From positions 3,079,501 to 3,143,500 of the forward strand of contig NZ_CP146069.1 of the NCBI RefSeq assembly GCF_037023735.1: a DNA stretch of 64,000 nucleotides, in the 5' to 3' direction. Position 1 is the stretch's first letter. Each line of letters starts with the position of its first letter. The notes beneath the pieces are model-generated. The model saw nothing but the letters and a program-made list of their open reading frames with translations. It did no database searches and was not told the origin of the DNA. Positions 61,137 through 64,000 of this stretch are shown here, piece by piece. The stretch is from Roseovarius sp. S88 (GTDB taxonomy: Bacteria > Pseudomonadota > Alphaproteobacteria > Rhodobacterales > Rhodobacteraceae). Made by a program: the position numbers and the translations under genes.

Positions 61137-62516
61137 ATGTCCGACAAAACTCCGGTCAAAGTGTCTTTGGTCACCGAGCCTCTGGGCATTCTCGGCAGCC
61201 TGAACGCCGCGCGTCGCAATGTGCTGAGCATCATTCCGGAGATCGCCACACGTCAGCCCATGGTATCGGGCCGTACGGGCAAGCGCTGGCACATGGTTAT
61301 GGACCCCGGCGCGTTGCGCGAAATGCTTCTGGAACGTCTAGACATCTATCCAAAGTCGCTGGTCACTAAAAACCTGCTCAAACCGGCTATCGGCGACTCG
61401 CTTTTCATCGCTGAAGGCGCGCATTGGCGGTGGCAGCGACGCACTGCGGCCCCGGTGTTTTCACATCGAAATGTGATAAATCTTGCACCGATCATGACCG
61501 CCGCCGCAGAACGCAGCGCCGAACGCATTGCCGCCGCTGGCGACCGCGCGGTGGATGTGGCCGAAGACATGGTGCGCACCACATTTGACGTCATCGCCGA
61601 GGTTACTTTTTCCGGCGATGGCATGTTTGACTCAGATGCCGTGCATCGCGGGATCGACAACTACATCGCGGAAGCAGGCAAGATTTCCCTGCTCGATGTT
61701 CTGGGTGCGCCCGATTGGGTGCCAAGACCTGGGCGGCTTTTGTTCTCACGCGGTGCCGTGTCCGAGATGAAAACCGTGGCCGATCAAGCCATTGAAGCAC
61801 GTCGTCAAAGAGGCCCGGATGGCGTGCCGGACTTGCTGGACCTGCTGTTGGAGGGTGAAGATCCCGAAACCAAACGGCAGATGAACACAGCCGAGTTACG
61901 CGACAACCTGTTGACCTTTATCGTGGCAGGCCATGAAACAACTGCGCTGACATTGGGCTGGTCGCTTTACCTCAGCGCCATTGACCAGGAGGTCCAGAAG
62001 CGCGCGCGTGCCGAAGTGCATCGCGTTTGTGGCGACAGACCCGTGACAGGCGACGATGTCGCCAACCTGCCTTTCGTGCGGCAAATCATTGATGAGGCCC
62101 TGCGGCTTTATCCACCTGCAGGCATGGTGTCGCGCACAGCCATGGCCGATGACACCCTGTGTGGGCGCGAGATCCGCAAAGGCGACACGGTTATTGTCCC
62201 GATTTATGCCCTGCATCGGCATCATATGCTCTGGGAGGATCCGGATGCGTTCCGCCCGGATCGCTTCGCAGATCGTAAATCGGTCGAGCGGTATGCCTAC
62301 CTGCCCTTCGGAGATGGGCCACGTATCTGTATTGGGGCAAGCTTTGCCATTCAGGAGGCCGTGATCATTCTCGGCACGCTGTTAAGTCGGTTTCAGTTTA
62401 CACCTGTGGCAGGCCGCGATCCTGATCCAGTGATGATCTTGACCTTGCGCCCCGAAGGTGGCGTGTGGCTGGAGGCCAAACCGCTGGGGCCGTTTCGCCC
62501 TGCAAGCGCGGCCTGA
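61137..62516 (+). CDS. Cytochrome P450
   Basis: The 459-residue protein has the I-helix FIVAGHETTALTLGWSLYL (oxygen-activating Thr), the K-helix EALRLYPP (ExxR), the PERF-like DAFRPDRFADRKSVERYAYLPFGDGPRICIGASFAIQEA with the haem-ligand Cys, and a C-terminal beta sheet. It is soluble and bacterial. The substrate is unknown, and no redox partner gene lies nearby. The GGGAGAGGGTCTG stretch ahead of ATG 61137 is a usable ribosome-binding site. Confidence 0.95.
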   Translation: MSDKTPVKVSLVTEPLGILGSLNAARRNVLSIIPEIATRQPMVSGRTGKRWHMVMDPGALREMLLERLDIYPKSLVTKNLLKPAIGDSLFIAEGAHWRWQRRTAAPVFSHRNVINLAPIMTAAAERSAERIAAAGDRAVDVAEDMVRTTFDVIAEVTFSGDGMFDSDAVHRGIDNYIAEAGKISLLDVLGAPDWVPRPGRLLFSRGAVSEMKTVADQAIEARRQRGPDGVPDLLDLLLEGEDPETKRQMNTAELRDNLLTFIVAGHETTALTLGWSLYLSAIDQEVQKRARAEVHRVCGDRPVTGDDVANLPFVRQIIDEALRLYPPAGMVSRTAMADDTLCGREIRKGDTVIVPIYALHRHHMLWEDPDAFRPDRFADRKSVERYAYLPFGDGPRICIGASFAIQEAVIILGTLLSRFQFTPVAGRDPDPVMILTLRPEGGVWLEAKPLGPFRPASAA

Positions 62517-62522
62517 AAAGAT

Positions 62523-62550
62523 AAAGCGGCCGATATCACCGACCGCTTTT
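62523..62550. terminator. Bidirectional terminator between P450 and YHS genes
   Basis: A stem AAAGCGG/CCGCTTT with an inner CG/CG pair past one mismatch. T runs stand on both sides of the hairpin, so both convergent genes could stop here. Confidence 0.65.
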
Positions 62551-62570
62551 CATGTGTTTCGCCTGTGGCC

Positions 62571-63032
62571 TTACGCGCCGATGATACCGGGCCAATTCGC
62601 CTCGCCCTTGGCAATAAAGCCTGGGACATCCTTGAGCCAACGGTTGCGGATGCGATTGTTGTAATTCAGGTAAAGCTTGCCGTTGACAACTGACCAGGCG
62701 TTCCGGTCTCCATGGGCAGTGTAGCCCTGCGACACGGCCCAAGAGCAGTAGCCGCCGAATTGAGGCGCGTATTTTTCCGGATTTGCCTGAAATGCGGCGA
62801 GGTTCTCGGCATTGGCAAAGCGCCAATGCATGCCGTTCCATTCTGTGCTGTGCTCAGACACGCCTTTGACGCCTTTGGCGGACTCATCAAGCGAGAAATA
62901 GGCCACAACATCCGCCCCGTCAGCCGCATAGCCGCTGCCGCTGTCATACCAGCGTGGCTCTTTGGCAAACGCGGGTCGTGCAACCAGCACCGCGGTTGCC
63001 CCTATCAGGATGGCACGTCTTGAAAGCGTCAT
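62571..63032 (-). CDS. YHS-domain exported protein
   Basis: The 153-residue protein has a signal beginning MTLSRRAILIGATAVLVARPAFA. The SRR makes a Tat route possible. The YHS-like body includes ADGADVVAYFSLDESAKGVKG, WNGMHWRFANAENLAAFQANPEKYAPQFGGYCSWAVSQGYTA and the tail YLNYNNRIRNRWLKDVPGFIAKGEANWP. The GGYC Cys and nearby His may bind metal. Function is unknown; it is periplasmic by inference. Confidence 0.85.
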   Translation of the reverse strand: MTLSRRAILIGATAVLVARPAFAKEPRWYDSGSGYAADGADVVAYFSLDESAKGVKGVSEHSTEWNGMHWRFANAENLAAFQANPEKYAPQFGGYCSWAVSQGYTAHGDRNAWSVVNGKLYLNYNNRIRNRWLKDVPGFIAKGEANWPGIIGA

Positions 63033-63088
63033 GGGCGGTCTCCTCCTGCGATTTCCGCAAAAGTAAGCACAATTCGACTGGGATCAAA

Positions 63089-64000
63089 TCACAGTTTCGT
63101 AAATCGATTGTCACGAGGAAAACCGCGCGGGGCCATGCGGCCTGCGCTGGCACGTTTGCCTATCCATTCGGCAAGCTCGGTCTCGGTGCGCGTACGACCG
63201 GCAGGATCAAGCCAGCTTAGCCCTTCCGCCAAAGTGAACGTTGTGGCGTCGCTTAAACCGCCATCCTTGTATTTCTGAAGCCGCACACCCTTGCCGCGCC
63301 CCATTTCCGGCAACTCGTCCAGTGGGAAGACCAGCACCTTGCGGTTTTCGCCAACACAGGCCAAGTGATCGCCCTCAACCGTACGACAGACCTGTGCACG
63401 CACATCGTTCTTGACGTTGAGCACCTGTTTGCCACTGCGGGTTTGGGCCACAACCTCATCTTCGGGAACCAGAAATCCGTCGCCAGCACTGGACGCCACC
63501 AGCAATTTGCGTCCGGGGCTATGGATCAGAATGGCGACAATATCCGCTTCATTTGGCAAGTCGACCATCAGGCGCAGCGGCTCTCCCATCCCGCGTCCTC
63601 CGGGCAGATTGGCCGCTGAAAGGGTATAGAACCGTCCATTTGTGCCAAATACCAGCAGTCGGTCGGTTGTCTCGGCATGAAAGGTGAACCGCCCTTCATC
63701 GCCATCCTTGAACTTCAATTCGCGATCCAAGTCGATATGGCCCGACATCGTCCGGATCCAGCCCATTTTCGAGCACACAACCGTGATCGGTTCCTTGTCG
63801 ATCATCGCCTCAAGCGGCACCTCTTCGACATCACCGGCCTCGGCAAACTGTGTGCGACGTGCGCCGCCTTCGTAGTCTTTGCCAAACTTGGTTTTGACGT
63901 CTCTGAGCTGATCCGAAATCGCCGACCATTGAAGTTTTTCGCTTTCCAGAAGGTCTTCCAAACCGGCGCGTTCTTCCATCAACTCGCCCTGTTCGCGCAA
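63089..64000 (-). CDS. parC: DNA topoisomerase IV subunit A, C-terminal part (cut by window edge)
   Basis: The frame is open to the right edge and gives 303 residues: end of the coiled-coil (MREQGELMEERAGLEDLLESEKLQ) then ParC/GyrA C-terminal blades (TVVCSKMGWIRTMSGH, RTQFAEAG, LLVASSAGDGFLV, QVLNVKNDVRAQVC, RGKGVRLQKYKDGGLSDA). ParC acts with ParE to decatenate chromosomes. The N-terminal winged helix and the catalytic Tyr are outside the window. ParC rather than GyrA is chosen because the acidic GyrA tail is missing. Confidence 0.9.
   Translation of the reverse strand: MREQGELMEERAGLEDLLESEKLQWSAISDQLRDVKTKFGKDYEGGARRTQFAEAGDVEEVPLEAMIDKEPITVVCSKMGWIRTMSGHIDLDRELKFKDGDEGRFTFHAETTDRLLVFGTNGRFYTLSAANLPGGRGMGEPLRLMVDLPNEADIVAILIHSPGRKLLVASSAGDGFLVPEDEVVAQTRSGKQVLNVKNDVRAQVCRTVEGDHLACVGENRKVLVFPLDELPEMGRGKGVRLQKYKDGGLSDATTFTLAEGLSWLDPAGRTRTETELAEWIGKRASAGRMAPRGFPRDNRFTKL

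Overview
The window is chromosomal DNA of an alphaproteobacterium, most probably a marine Rhodobacteraceae (Roseobacter-type). This rests on the high-GC codon use, two tuf genes, the leuS-lptE-holA run, DUF2125, DUF3576 and TIGR03862-type proteins, and the sequences of the ribosomal and RNA polymerase proteins. No search could be run, so the genus is left open.

The backbone is the rpo-str region, all on the minus strand. Read in the direction of transcription it is: parC (cut by the right edge), tuf2, tRNA-Trp, a membrane protein, secE, nusG, a DUF3179 gene, rplK-rplA, rplJ-rplL, rpoB-rpoC, then a break of about 36.8 kb, then rpsL-rpsG-fusA-tuf1 and rpsJ-rplC (cut by the left edge). Promoters and terminators visible in the gaps divide it into units: tRNA-Trp onward; nusG with its own terminator; rplKA with its own promoter and terminator; rplJL-rpoBC with a promoter, a structured leader and a final terminator; and the str operon behind its own promoter. 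The two tuf genes look identical, and the identity stops at the gene ends.

The break between rpoC and rpsL has two parts. Positions 5-25.6 kb carry ordinary housekeeping and accessory genes: a rhamnosyltransferase-like protein, a DMT exporter, a CysQ-like phosphatase, PmbA, a DUF2125 protein, an SDR and enoyl-CoA hydratase pair, a multicopper oxidase, an HNH protein, MscS, a flavoprotein, GST, GFA, holA-lptE-leuS, a GT4 glycosyltransferase, a DUF3576 lipoprotein, YggS and an L,D-transpeptidase. Positions 25.7-41.6 kb are mobile. An IS30-family element is present three times: a 439-bp inverted fragment, a full copy at 26370-27596, and a second full-length copy at 40405-41630 whose transposase is frameshifted. 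The last two are direct repeats and enclose 12.8 kb, in the manner of a composite transposon. The right-hand copy ends 46 bp beyond the rpoC terminator.

The enclosed segment holds a divergent eight-gene cluster around an XRE-cupin regulator. Leftward are an Asp/Glu-racemase-fold enzyme, a sulfotransferase-like protein and a Rieske oxygenase. Rightward are a dimethylglycine-dehydrogenase-like FAD/GcvT protein, a methyltransferase, an MDR dehydrogenase and an enolase-superfamily enzyme. Together they look like a catabolic pathway for an N-methylated (betaine-like) compound of unknown identity. Beside it lies a 1094-residue RTX-type protein built of four modules of about 236 residues in an A-B-A-B pattern. 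These two units, the RNA structures in the rpl-rpo leaders, and five ACCGA words at exact 11-bp spacing upstream of the DUF3179 gene are the most interesting items. Past tuf2 the right end carries a lipoprotein, a cytochrome P450, a YHS-domain protein and the C-terminal third of ParC.
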